The notes below the pieces were generated by a model. The model saw only the letters and a list, made by a program, of their open reading frames with translations, was not told where the DNA came from and searched no databases. From positions 73,901,871 through 73,965,870 of the forward strand of contig NC_083579.1 in the NCBI RefSeq assembly GCF_027579695.1: a stretch of 64,000 nt of DNA, written 5' to 3'. Positions within the stretch are counted from its first letter, which is position 1; each line of letters opens with the position of its first letter. This DNA is from Neoarius graeffei (Eukaryota; Chordata; Actinopteri; Siluriformes; Ariidae). Positions 44,371 through 54,948 of this stretch are shown one piece after another. Both the position numbers and the translations under genes were made by a program.

Positions 44371-44399
44371 CGACCATTACTCCCTGTCGTCGTCATCAT

Positions 44400-44739
44400 C
44401 TTTGACAACCAGCATCACCATCTCCAGGCCCTCGTCAACTTGGGGTGGACAGGACCCTGATCTGCTCCGCCACCGCCAAGTGTCTGGGAATCCCGCTACT
44501 CGCTCTCGACATTCCTCTCACCGTCCTGACACTCAATGGCACCGGCTTGACCACCATCACCCACGTCACCGCCCCGCTCACCCTGAGGATTTCCGGTAAT
44601 CATTCTGAAACCATCCAATTTCACGTCATGAATGACCCCCACGTACCCATTGTTCTAGGATTACCTTGGTTAATGCAGCACGACCCCCACCTAAACTGGG
44701 CCGACAACACCATCTTAGGCTGGGGACAGTCCTGCCTAG
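44400..44739 (+). pseudogene. Gypsy aspartic protease, active site lost
   Basis: An open frame with VDRTLICSATAKCLGIP, then HVMNDPHVPIVLGLPWLMQH, the ILG(L/M)PWL flap-end motif of Gypsy proteases. The DSGA active-site motif expected just before VDR is altered (Asn-Leu-Gly with a frame change), so the catalytic Asp is gone. Coding continues after the hAT insertion at 45945. Confidence 0.8.
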
Positions 44740-45936
44740 TAGAGCCCTGCACTCCCGCGGGAGTCCCGCGGGACTCGTGGGACCCGCCGCAAAGCAGTGC
44801 GGCGCGGGACAAATTTTGAAAGCTCATTGCGGGCGCGGGCGGGACTGGAAGTGCACATATGCACGCACGGGCGGGAGCGGGAGTGCACATATGCGGCGCG
44901 GGTGGGAGCGGTGATAAGCTGTAATCCCGCTAACTAAAAACGTGCTTGAAATAAAATTTATAAATTAATTTATGTCTATCATACGGTATATAATTTGTGC
45001 TGGATATTTTATTTGGCATTAATAAAAACATTTTAAGATGCGTAAATTTGCAGAGAAAGTCAGATTGCCGGATTGAGTGAGAAATAGCATCTTAAACTTG
45101 CCATTGATCACTCTAATGACACGCAGTTCACACCCAGCTAGCAAGAGAACCATGAGTGAATTGATTTACTTGTTGTGTTAGTCTACAACTTTAACCAGAG
45201 AGACATGTTACACAGTGACGGTAGGCTTGACTCAATGCTATCCCAGAAATCCTTCCTGTAATATGCAAATTTGGCCGCCTCTGATTGGACAGCCAAATTT
45301 GCATATTACAGGAAGGATTTCTGGGATAGCATTGAGTCAAGCCTACCGTCACTGTGTAACATGTCTCTCTGATTAAAGTTGTAGACTAACGCAAGCAGGA
45401 AATCAATTCATTTCTTTTACTAGCTTTGCTTTGCAATAAAAAAAAAAAAAACATTGGTACAAAGCAAGCCCATTCACTTTTTTATGCTGATCAGAGAATT
45501 ACAATGGTTTCTCATGTGATAAAAATGTGTGATTTGTGATTAAATATTTTAATCGTTTGATAGCACTAATTATTATTATTAGAGATGCTACATGCTGAAT
45601 TCAGAAATAAGGTAAACAATAACAAACGTGAGCTGTAGATATTTATGCTCAAATCCACTCAAAGTAGGGGGTGGGGCACCATCACACTGTGTCAAGACAA
45701 GAACTTTCCTGAGAAATAACACGAACGTCTGCATCATGCGGGATTTGCGGGTGGGAGTGGGACAAAATATGGCAGGCGCGGGCGGGAGCGGGACTGAAAA
45801 TCATAATTTTTTTGTGGGCGCGGGCGGGAGCAGGACTGAAAATCATAATTCTTTGCGGGCGCGGGCGGGAGTGGGACTGCACAATGCGGGCGCGGGCGGG
45901 AGCGGGACTGAAAAATCCGACCCGCGCAGACCTCTA
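44740..45936. mobile_element. nonautonomous hAT element in Gypsy, perfect TSD
   Basis: Flanked by identical 8-bp ctgcctag (44732-44739 and 45937-45944), the hAT target length. Ends tagagccctgc and gcagacctcta are imperfect inverted repeats, each followed by GC-rich gcgggcgcgggcgggag tracts. 1197 bp, no transposase. The interior carries a large palindrome (45135-45430). Confidence 0.9.
45135..45430. repeat. near-perfect long palindrome inside the hAT element
   Basis: The core arms 45180-45275 and 45292-45387 are about 96 bp with one mismatch around a 16-bp loop. Weaker pairing extends outward to about 45135 and 45430. Each arm holds an octamer-type ATGCAAAT. No ORF. Confidence 0.93.
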
Positions 45937-45944
45937 CTGCCTAG

Positions 45945-47463
45945 CTTTCTGCCTGCACTCCACTCTGCCTCCTGCCAAGTCACCACAGCCTTCAGCCAGT
46001 GAGTTCCCCGACCTCTCTCACATGCCTCCGGAATACCTGGATCTAAAGTTTGTCTTTAGTAAGATCCGAGCAGTGTCCCTCCTTCCTCACAGACCCTATG
46101 ACTGGAATCGACCTCCTGCCTGGGACGGTGCCACCCAAAGGACGACTCTCTCTCTCCCGTTGAAAGGCAAGCCATGGAGAAGTACATTTCCGAGTCCTTG
46201 GCAGCTGGGATCATCCACCCTTCCTCCTCCCCAGCAGGGGTGGGATTCTTCTTCATGGAGAAAAAAGACAAGTCGCTCCGCCCCTGCATTGATTATCGAG
46301 GTCTCAACACCATCACGGTCAAGAACCGCTACCCACTACTGCTCATGACCATGGCCTTTGAACTACTTCAGGGAGCCAAGGTATTTACCAAGCTGGATCT
46401 ACATAATGCCTACCATCTTGTCAGGATCAGGGATGGAGATGAGTGGAAGATGGCCTTTAACGCCACCATGGGTCACTACGAGTACCTGGTAGTCCCCTTC
46501 GGCCTGACCAATGCTCCCGCAGTCTTCCAGGCACTCGTGAACGACGTCTTAAGGGACTCTCTCAACATCTTTGTTTTCGTGTACCTGGATGACATCCTGA
46601 TCTTCTCCCGCTCCCTGGAGGAACATCGGGGTCATGTCCAGCAGGTCCTCCAGAGCCTGTTAGAGAATAAGCTGTTTGTCAAGGTGGAAAAAAGTGAGTT
46701 CCACCAGAGTTCCGTCTCGTTTCTGGGGTTCATCATCTCCCCAGTGAGGATCCAGATGGACCCCCTCAAGCTTGAGGCAGTCGCTGACTGGCCCACCCCA
46801 TCCTCACGGCGGGAGCTCCAGCGTTTCCTGGGGTTCTCTCATTTCTACAGGCGCTTCATCCGCGACTTCAGCACGGTGGCCGGACCTCTCACGGCGTTGA
46901 CCTCAATCAAGAGCCTGTTCAAGTAGGGGAAGGAAGCAGAGAAAGCCTTCTCCATGCTCAAACGCAAATTCACCACAGCACCTGTCCTCACCATGCCCGA
47001 CCCGGCCAAGCAGTTTGTTGTGGAGGTCGACGCTTCTGAGTCCGGGGTCGGAGCCATTCTCTCCCAGAGGGTCAATGATAACAAGGTCCACCCCTGCTCC
47101 TTCTTCTCTCGCCGACTGTCCCCTGCTGAGCGGAACTACGACATCGGTGACGGAGAGCTGTTGGCCGTCAAGCTGGCCGTGGAGGAGTGGAGACACTGGC
47201 TCGAGGGGTCGGATCTCCCCTTCATTGTCTGGACCGACCACAAAAATCTAGAATACCTCAAGTCCGCCAAATGTCTCAACTCACGTCAAGCCTGATGGTC
47301 TCTCTTCTTCTCCCGATTCCAGTTCACGCTCTCCTACCACCCAGGCTCCAAGAACGGCAAAACTGACACCCTGTCCAGGATATTCTCTTCCTGCCAGGAG
47401 GAGTCTAGAATGCCTGAAACCATCCTCCCCCCCACACTGTCTGGTGGGGGCCGCCCTACTTGA
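45945..47463 (+). pseudogene. Gypsy reverse transcriptase and RNase H
   Basis: The pre-RT stretch (SEFPDLSHMPPEYLDL) loses frame near 46100. The frame from 46174 holds [47 protein letters not shown] and the catalytic [10 protein letters not shown] (near 46580). [16 protein letters not shown] and a TAG at 46924 follow. The RNase H part (46954-47295) has [14 protein letters not shown] (catalytic Asp), [16 protein letters not shown] (Glu) and [13 protein letters not shown] (Asp). A TGA at 47293 precedes the connection [15 protein letters not shown]. All catalytic motifs are visible, but stops and a frameshift make it dead. Confidence 0.93.
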
Positions 47464-48600
47464 GGTAGATACGTTAGTGCAGAAGGCCCTGGAGCAGGAC
47501 CCCCGGGCTGGTGACTCTAGCAATATACCACATAACCACCTGTTTGTTCCCTGTTCTGTGCGAACCCAGGTGCTGCAGTGGGGTCATGGATCCAAGTTGG
47601 CTTGTCACCCGGGAGCTGCTCGAACCCTGGCACTCATTCAACAATGCTTCTGGTGGCCAGCGATCAAGGAAGACGTCCAGGAGTTCGTGGCAGTCTGCGA
47701 CACGTGTGCCCGGAACAAGACAGCCAATCAACCCCCTGCCAGCTTGCTGAGACCCCTCCTGACTCCTCATCGGCCCTGGTCACACATCGCCCTGGACTTC
47801 GTCACAGGACTCCCCAACTCAGGTGGCAACACATGCATCCTCACAGTCATTGACCGTTTTTCTAAGTCAGTCTACTTCATCCCTCTGCCCAAGCTTTCCA
47901 CAGCTAAAGAAACTGCCAAACTACTCACCCTCCACATCTTCCACATACACGGACTCTTCTCTGACATCGTCTCCGACCGGGGTCCTCAATTCAATCTGCA
48001 GTTCTGGAGGGCCTTCTGCAAACTCATTGGGGGCTCCTGTAGTCCCTCATCAGGATTCCACCCTCAAAGCGATGGCCAGGTGGAACGGGCAAATCAAGAC
48101 TTGGAAGTGGCACTCAGGTGCATGGCATCCAGGGATGCCGGTTCTTGGAATAAGTACCTACCTTGGGTTGATTATGCTCACAACACTCTGCCTTCATCTG
48201 TCACAGGTCTCTCACCCTTCCAGTGCTCCCTAGGTTACCAACCACCACTCTTCCCCAACCAAGAGGAGGAGGAGGTTGCTGTACCCTCAGCCCAGACCTT
48301 CATACGCCGCTGCAGGAGGACGTGGGCATTGGCCTGGAGAAGATTCCTACGCTCCACCCTAGCATCCAGGAGGCAGGCCGACAAACGCTGCTCTAAGGCA
48401 CTCACCTACCGGGTGGGGCAGCGGGTCATGCTATCCACACGCCATCTGCCTCTCAGAACCGTCTCCCGCAAGCTGGCTCCCAGATACGTAGGACCCTTCC
48501 TCGTCAGTAAGGTAATCAATCCATGTTCCGTGAAACTGGCATTACCACTCACCATGCGACGCGTTCACCCCACGTTCCACATATTGAAATTGATGTTGAA
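47444..48600 (+). pseudogene. Gypsy integrase, catalytic residues retained
   Basis: Open for over 380 codons. The zinc-binding HHCC region is HGSKLACHPG and CDTCARNK (near 47585-47720). The core has ALDFVTGLPN (first Asp), VSDRGPQFN (second Asp) and HPQSDGQVERANQDLE (Glu). A C-terminal SH3-like region ([26 protein letters not shown]) follows, ending near VHPTFH at 48580. Beyond this the frame runs into an (AT)n tract giving Tyr-Ile repeats, so the C-terminal tail and 3' LTR are missing. It is the best-preserved part of the element. Confidence 0.93.
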
Positions 48601-48617
48601 ACATCTTGTCTCCAGTT

Positions 48618-48673
<56 letters not shown>

Positions 48674-48730
48674 CACAGTTGAAACATCTTGTCTCCAGTT
48701 CTATATATATTGTGTGTGTGTGTGTGTGTA

Positions 48731-48769
<39 letters not shown>
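48594..48769. repeat. (TA)n and (TG)n microsatellites between 25-bp repeats
   Basis: gttgaaacatcttgtctcca occurs at 48594 and again at 48679, with an (AT)n run of about 48 bp between. (TG)n then follows at about 48711-48730 and (TA)n up to 48769. Unstable region at the Gypsy truncation point. Confidence 0.9.
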
Positions 48770-48772
<3 letters not shown>

Positions 48773-49864
48773 GGTTCTCCACGGATGGAAAATATAGGGG
48801 GGTGGGGATCAATCGGATGACCTTGAAACAAATTTGCATACATTTACATATGTCATTTGCATAAAATACTCTCAATAGTAATCATTTAGAATAGAGGAAT
48901 CAATTGGACTGGTACAAAACACATCATACATCAAACATTACACACTTACACATCATATTCAGACACATTGAAATGGAAATGGAAAAAATATATTTTTATT
49001 TAGCAAACTACAAAAAAAGAATAGAAAAGTACAGAAAAGTTTTTGTATTAACTATATTCACACTGCTCCACAAAAGCTGACATTGTTTGAAATGGAAATG
49101 TAATTGCAGGCACCACTGTAAAAAATAATTTTTTTTTAGAGAGTAAAGTACATTGAAAAGATGTTGTTTTAACTATATTTACACTGCTCCATGGCTATAT
49201 TTACACTGCTCCATCCATGTTCACCAGTTAACAGTCTAAGAAGATAAAAAAGAAAAATGACATTGTAATTTAAACTCATTCATACAGACTCAAGCAAAAT
49301 GCATTGTAATAGTTACACAGCCTAACATGATCTCTAAAATATGGTTGCACAAAATGCTTTGATATTTGAAAGAAACTAACTCAAAATTACCTGCTTTCCT
49401 CTTTTCTACAGTAGCACTTCCTCTTCTACAGTAACACTGACAGCCAGGTTATATCCTCACGGTTTTATAGGCAATATCACGCTTGCCGCACCAACTTTGA
49501 ACTTTTTGTTTTTATCCTTTATTTCTCTGCCGACAATAAAAATCAGTTATCTTGAACTTGGTGTCGATTCACACGTTATTATAAAGGCGTTATCTCCCGG
49601 CGCAAGAACAATGTGTCAAAAACACTGAAGTGTGAAACGCTTTTCTTAGACTATAATCGTCAGACTGACTAAACTAATTGCTGGTAAATGAGTTTCACAC
49701 TCGGGTGTTGTCGCGTTGTCGGTACTCCAACAGAGAAAGGCTATCTGTCACAAAGAAAAAGTGACATCTCTTCCTTTTGTAAAGGGGCGGCAGAAATTAA
49801 ACGGGGGCGGGAATCACAGAAAGGGGGGCGGCCCGCATCTCTAAAACCCCTCGTGGAGAACCCT

Positions 49865-49865
<1 letters not shown>
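48770..49865. mobile_element. nonautonomous hAT-like element
   Basis: Ends are inverted: cagggttctccacgg on the left, cgtggagaaccctg on the right. Length 1096 bp. It is inserted in or next to TA/TG microsatellite DNA, so the 8-bp flanks (atatatat / tgtatgtg) are not conclusive. No ORF of note. Confidence 0.8.

Positions 49866-49904
<39 letters not shown>
49866..49904. repeat. (TG)n microsatellite
   Basis: About 17 TG units between the hAT end and a SINE. Confidence 0.95.
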
Positions 49905-49907
<3 letters not shown>

Positions 49908-50256
49908 GTCGCCTCACAGCAAGAAGGTCCGGGTTCGAGCCCCGTGGCCGGCGAGGGCCTTTCTGTGCGGAGTTTGCATGTTCTCCCCGTGTCCGCGTGG
50001 GTTTCCTCCGGGTGCTCCGGTTTCCCCCACAGTCCAAAGACATGTCGGTTAGGTTAACTGGTGACTCTACATTGACCGTAGGTGTGAATGTGAGTGTGAA
50101 TGGTTGTCTGTGTCTATGTGTCAGCCCTGTGATGACCTGGCGACTTGTCCAGGGTGTACCCCGCCTTTCGCCTGTAGTCAGCTGGGATAGGCTCCAGCTT
50201 GCCTGCGACCCTGTAGAAGGATAAAGTGGCTAGAGATGATGAGATGAGATGAGATA
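49905..50256 (+). mobile_element. tRNA-headed SINE, 5' end trimmed
   Basis: Starts within the head (actgtcgcctcacagcaag), has the B-box-like gggttcgagccc, the full body, and the gatga repeat tail ending gagatgagatat. The A-box part is missing, replaced by the TG run. Confidence 0.9.
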
Positions 50257-50351
50257 TATAAAACCATAACCTCATGATGAAACCAGTTCATTTCCAACTA
50301 CATTTTTTTAAAATCATGGTTAAAAAAAAAAGTAAGACCTTCATAAACACA

Positions 50352-50617
50352 TGATATGCCAGTTTCCCCCACAGTTCAAAGACATGCAGTTAGGTCAACA
50401 TGGGGCAGCTATGGCCTGAGGTCGGGCTGAAGTGCCCTTGAGCAAGGCACCTAACCCCCACCAACTGCTCCCCGGGGACTGTAGCATAGCTGTCCACTGC
50501 TCTGGGTGTGTGCATGTGTGTGTTCACTGCTTCAGATGGGTTAAATACAGAGGTTAAATTTCACTGCGTGCTTCAGTCTGTACTTGAGTGTACGTGTGAC
50601 AAATAAAGGCTTCTTGG
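50352..50617 (+). mobile_element. SINE fragment with the second tail type
   Basis: gtttcccccacagttcaaag, then gtgcccttgagcaaggcacc and cttcagatgggttaaatac, ending acaaataaaggcttcttgg. The same tail is at 15110-15317 and, inverted, at 59041-59240. It ends only 20 bp before a splice acceptor. Confidence 0.85.
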
Positions 50618-50639
50618 CTTGGCTATTTTTTTCATACAG

Positions 50640-52535
50640 ATGCCATTTTAAGAACAACAAGATCAGTGAAGACCCCATTATGTCTGGACAGGTATTGCTT
50701 CCCATTTTAAAAAATTATTTATTTTCACATTATTTTCATTTGATCTTATTAATGTAATTCTAGAGAGGTTCTGTTGTTGGCTAATTGGTTTATGCTTGGA
50801 CTAGTGGCATCAAATATTGTTTAAAACCTTGCGAGTTTAACAGCAGTTCACTGACTACATGCCGAGTCAAATACGGTATGTGTGTGTGTGGGGGCTTACA
50901 AACAAACTGGAAAATAAATGGTTACAGTATTTTTACTACATTTATAATTCTGAATTATTCCATGAAGTAGATGTAGATTTCCTCTTTTAATGAAAGCGTT
51001 GATATAATTTCATGAATGGTACAGTAATTACAGCACATGGTGCATACTGTACATGTGGAGGTTGTGTTCTGTTCCTTTATTTAGATCAGAAACTAGTTAA
51101 TATGGTACACCTTAACTGTAAGGTTAGTGATGGTTAAGCTTGGCGGAAGGATATGGTGTAAGGTTAGGAGGTCATGTATTATGTTGTTGTCAGTTGTCCG
51201 AGAGCTGTGGTGGACATTAAAGTGATTAGTGAGCAGAAAAGCTGTCCCCGTGTTTTCTATTCTCCCATGACCCAAAGTTAACTTTTAAAAGTGGTCCAGG
51301 AAAAGCCACGTCATACGAGCAATCCCATTCTACTTTGTGCTTTCTCTCAGCTGGAAGCACATGAAAAAAAGTTAGAAATGAGCTTGCAAAAAATCTTCAC
51401 AAAATGCTCATTTAAATGCTGGGCTCTTTATTGAGAGCACACCAAAGTGAAGAATTCTTGAACACACCAAGTGCATTTATTATTATTATTGCCCTGTGAT
51501 GACCTGGCGACTTGTCCAGGGTGTACCCCGCCTTTCTCCTGTAGTCAGCTGGGATAGGCTGCACCTTGCCTGCGACTCTGTAGAACAGGATAAAGCGGCT
51601 AGAGATATTATTATTATTATTATTATTATTGCGCCTTTGTCATACCCAAGGTCGCTTTACAATTAGTAGAGGAAAAAAAAGCACTTTGTAGCACTTTGAC
51701 ACATCATGATACTTTTCAAAATAACTCGTAACTTGTTTTATTCTTGTTGTACCATGTGAGTGATGTAGAGCTGACATCTGGTAATGAATAAGCATCTGAA
51801 TCTCACCTAACACATCAGGTTGGATTTAAAGTCAAGTCATTTGTATAGCGCTTTTAACAATAAACATTGTCGCAAAGCAGCTTTACAGAATTTGAAAGAC
51901 TTAAAACATGAGCTAATTTTATCCCTAATTTATCCCCAATGAGCAAGCCTAAAGCAGGTATTGTCCTTAATTTAGAAGAAACTGTCAAAAAAGATTAATT
52001 TTTTAATTGCTCCAGAACTGATTTAATATATCAATAAAAACATTGTTCTTTTATGAAAGGCATCCTGTTTTATTGTGTTGCAGATGACTGATGACTTGGG
52101 AAAGATGGAGTATAATGAAGAGGCAGAACAGGTAACTATTCACATGCATCAGCTGGAATTTAGCCTCCATTTTGTGCTGGTTTTCTTGCATTCTCTGCAG
52201 TATGCAACTTTAGTCCAAGATAAAGGCTTTCTTTTATTATTTTCTAGCAGATCTTGGAGCAGCAACAGACTTCTATGGATGTTGAACCACGTGTGGAAGA
52301 ACAGTCTTGCCCAATGTCATCTGCACAAGTTGAAATCTGAATATAATATAATCATTTTGGAAATTCTTTGTATGCCTAAAACAGGTGTATAAGAAGTAAC
52401 AACAAAACTCTTTCTGTATATAGTCTTTCTTTCGTTGCAGCAATGTCTTATTTTCTTATTGTCCGACAGAGCATGTGTAAAGAAGAGCAACCCGTGGGTC
52501 TGGTTGTCAAACACAACTATCAGAACAAGTATTAA
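50640..52535 (+). CDS. four-exon C-terminal gene segment, unknown
   Basis: Exons are 50640-50691 (acceptor catacag, donor gtattg), 52084-52131 (ttgttgcag / gtaact), 52248-52328 (tttctag / gttgaa, weak donor) and 52470-52535 (gtccgacag, stop TAA). After the first base all junctions are phase 0. Peptides: CHFKNNKISEDPIMSGQ; MTDDLGKMEYNEEAEQ; QILEQQQTSMDVEPRVEEQ; SMCKEEQPVGLVVKHNYQ. They are acidic and Gln-rich with no recognised domain; three of the four exons end in Gln at the donor. They may be the linker of the SET-to-recombinase gene family whose pieces flank it at 37993 and 54820. That link is inference. Confidence 0.45.
50700..51490. other. intron or intergenic
   Basis: No supported feature. 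A short (TG)n run (50878-50892) and a TTA run at 51478-51490 were noted. Confidence 0.5.
51491..51900 (+). repeat. SINE 3' fragment in (TTA)n plus two dispersed repeats
   Basis: 51491-51606 is a SINE 3' part (gccctgtgatgacctggcga), flanked on both sides by TTA repeats. 51630-51670 has the gcgccttt ... cccaaggtcgctttac motif shared with 14265. 51833-51895 has aagtcaagtcatttgtatag and gcaaagcagctttacag, a common fish repeat word. Confidence 0.75.
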
Positions 52536-52695
52536 TGCATGATAAAGTAAAGGATCTGAATTTTTTTTAAAGCAGTTTTCCTATTGTGCAGGTCTCTAGA
52601 TAGAGATCAAGTCTAATCTACGAATAATCTGAGGAGGCAGTCAAGCCCAGAAACACAGAGCAGCCACAAGGGGGTGCACATAAACAGCATAACTC

Positions 52696-52785
52696 ATGAA
52701 GGGCTTTCCCATTCGGACGCAGGCTGGTGAAAAGACACAGCAGCAGTGTCATGATGATTCATCTCAGACTCAGAATGCTACACAG
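52696..52785 (+). CDS. candidate exon, Gln-rich
   Basis: ATG at 52696 opens 30 codons in phase 0 to the donor CAG|gtatga (52786): MKGFPIRTQAGEKTQQQ, then CHDDSSQTQNATQ. Like the neighbouring exons it ends in Gln at the splice site. It could be an internal exon (no acceptor chosen) or an alternative first exon. Function unknown. Confidence 0.35.
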
Positions 52786-52959
52786 GTATGACTTCTGATG
52801 CCAAACAAGAACTTTTTTTTTTTCCTTAGTGCACTGTGCGACTCTCACAGAACTAATTATTAATAACAAGTGTTGCCAGGCAAAACAAACCTTGCCCGGC
52901 CGCACTTATTTTATACCTATATTTGTTGATAACGATAATATTTCTCAATTATCAGCTGT

Positions 52960-53400
52960 CAGGTTATAGTCCTATGAAAATCCATGACCTTGAGTTTGAC
53001 ATTTCAAAGTCATTTAAGGTCAAAGATTATGGCAGCAACTGAAAACCCATATGGGACTTTTTATATGTTGATAATGGTAAACATCTGGCCATCATTAACC
53101 ATTTTAAAAGTTATAGCCCTTTGAAAACACATGACCTTGAGTTTGTCCTTTCAAGGTCAAAGATCATGGTGCCAAATGAAAGCCCATATGGGAGTTCCTA
53201 TATGCTCATAATAGTAAACATCTGTCTACCATCAACCATTTTCAAGTTCTAGCCCTCTGAAAATTCATGACCTTGAGTTTGACCTTTCAAGGTCAAAGAT
53301 CATGGTGCCAAATGAAAGCCCATATGGGAGTTCCAATATGCTTATAATAGTAAACATATGTCTACTGGCAACCATTTTTGAGTTATAATGGAAAATGTTA
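52960..53400. repeat. three diverged units of about 140 bp with AGGTCA sites
   Basis: catgaccttgag starts units at 52983, 53130 and 53266. Each unit has the inverted arrangement tgaccttgagtttgacct, then tcaaggtcaaagatcatgg (unit 1 mutated), followed by aaagcccatatgggagttc. The inner part can fold as a hairpin. Confidence 0.85.
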
Positions 53401-53634
53401 TTTTGACCCATTACCTTGGCCCCCCTGACTTTTAACCCTCAACCGCTACAGAGACTATCCAAGCTACCCCATCATGCAGCATATAGTTGTAAGCAGAATT
53501 GAAAGATGCACAGTTTGGTTTGAAGTCAAAATGATGAATTTGAAGAAAGTTATTGGAAAAAGAAAAAAAAAGACCTTTCCGGTGACCTTGACCTGATAAC
53601 CCCTTAAAATTTAATCAGGTAATCTACGGACCAA

Positions 53635-54014
53635 GGGCGGCACAGTGGTGTAGTGGTTAGCGCTGTCGCCTCACAGCAAGAAGGCCCGGGTTCGAGCCCC
53701 GTGGCCGGCGAGGGCCTTTCTGTGCGGAGTTTTGCATGTTCTCCCCGTGTCCACGTGGGTTTCCTCCGGGTGCTCCGGTTTCCCCCACAGTCCAAAGACA
53801 TGCAGGTTAGGCTAACTGGTGACTCTAAATTGACCGTAGGTATGAATGAGAGTGTGAATGGTTGTCTGTGTCTATGTGTCAGCCCTGTGATGACCTGGCG
53901 ACTTGTCCAGGGTGTACCCCGCCTTTCGCCCATAGTCAGCTGGGATAGGCTCCAGCTTGCCTGCGACCCTGTAGAACAAGATAAAGCGGCTAGAGATAAT
54001 GAGATGAGATGAGA
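53635..54014 (+). mobile_element. full-length tRNA-headed SINE
   Basis: A-box-like tggtgtagtggttagc, B-box-like gggttcgagccc, complete body, and tail ending gagatgagatgagac. This is the best-preserved copy of the family in the window. Confidence 0.95.
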
Positions 54015-54059
54015 CAATTAATGAATTTAGATCCACGTGGCCCTAAATTCTCTGCTATG

Positions 54060-54171
54060 TTTTCCTGCTTCACCATGACGCAATTCAAGATACTACGTCA
54101 TGCATCACGTGGTGGGCTTTCCCCGTTTGCGCAAGGCATTGTGGGATACAAATTTGAAACAGGAGAGAAAA
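54060..54171 (+). promoter_or_regulatory. promoter-like region
   Basis: Immediately upstream of the ATG at 54172. It has a CACGTG E-box (54107-54112) and gcattgtgggata (54136-54148), which resembles the core of a ZNF143/SBS-type promoter motif, plus locally raised CpG. No TATA box. Assignment is by motif only. Confidence 0.35.
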
Positions 54172-54948
54172 ATGGAGGACGTGAGTGTGCGAATGAAACA
54201 TGAAAGACCGACTACAGTAATGGAAAGTGAGAAGAAAAGACGTTATGTTGCGCAGGTAAGGAAACGCAGGACCAAACTAATAAATCTCGGCGGTCAGTGA
54301 GCACCTCGGTGTGATCAGCTGTTTGTTTAGCGACAGAATGATGGAACTGTCAGTGCACGGTCAAAGGTAAACCTGTAGATGGCAGTAATGCAACACTGTG
54401 GATGCCAGCTGCCGTAAAATCCAAAAGAAGAAGGTAAACTTGCACATGTGCACATGGACTTTCTCTGTCTGCTTGACTGCGCGAAGCAAATGATTTCTTG
54501 CACATTGCTAGGGAATCCCCTCAAATTAACTAACTTCCCTGCCACAAAATGGCCTGATATTTTGAGATATTACAGAAATAAATGTACATCACAATGACCA
54601 AATTTCAGAAGGAACTAAATTTCACCGGTTTTATGAAATCAAAAGGCCATCTTGCTTTAAATTACTACTGTCAGAGCCATGCTGATGTAGATGAATAATC
54701 AACACTTCCTCATGAATCAGATTCCAGAATTCAACAGTGCTGTAGTATAAGAATGTTTGTTTTTTACTGTCTTGTATCTTGACATGACACATTTACCTGC
54801 ATTCCTTGTATTTATTCAGTCATCTGAAGCTGATCAAGATTTATACCTTCACAACAGGGACAGTAATGATGAAACGGTTTCATCAAATGAAAAATTCCTA
54901 CCTGACACAGACTCGGACGATGATTCTGACACAGAGAAGCCTAAAAAG
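54172..54948 (+). CDS. two exons of an acidic N-terminal region
   Basis: Exon 54172-54255 (ATG; MEDVSVRMKHERPTTVMESE, KKRRYVAQ; donor CAG|gtaagg) and exon 54820-54948 (acceptor tttattcag; SSEADQDLYLHNRDSND, ETVSSNEKFLPDTDSDDD, SDTEKPKK; donor AAG|gtggct). Both are phase 0, so they join in frame. The basic start and Ser/Asp-rich second exon resemble N-termini of the multicopy fish family with zinc-finger and recombinase-like parts found at 55755 and 57115 (memory). The genomic order supports one transcription unit. No mutation is seen in these exons. Confidence 0.5.

Larger units (their letters stand above)
42927..48600 (+). mobile_element. Ty3/Gypsy LTR retrotransposon, 3'-truncated
   Basis: 5' LTR 42927-43393, then gag, protease, RT, RNase H and integrase in Gypsy order. 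The coding part is interrupted by a hAT element at 44740-45936 and carries several stops. It ends near 48600 at an (AT)n tract without a 3' LTR. This is a relic of an endogenous retroelement, not a functional element. Confidence 0.93.

Noticed and set aside
42927-48600. Endogenous retrovirus with envelope
   Set aside because: No env-like frame follows the integrase; domain order and motifs are those of a Ty3/Gypsy retrotransposon.
48523-48875. Tyr-Ile repeat proteins
   Set aside because: Direct translation of (TA)n; not a coding domain.
49688-50224. 178-codon plus-strand ORF
   Set aside because: It crosses a hAT end, a (TG)n run and a SINE body, and the same SINE-derived peptide appears at 53653.
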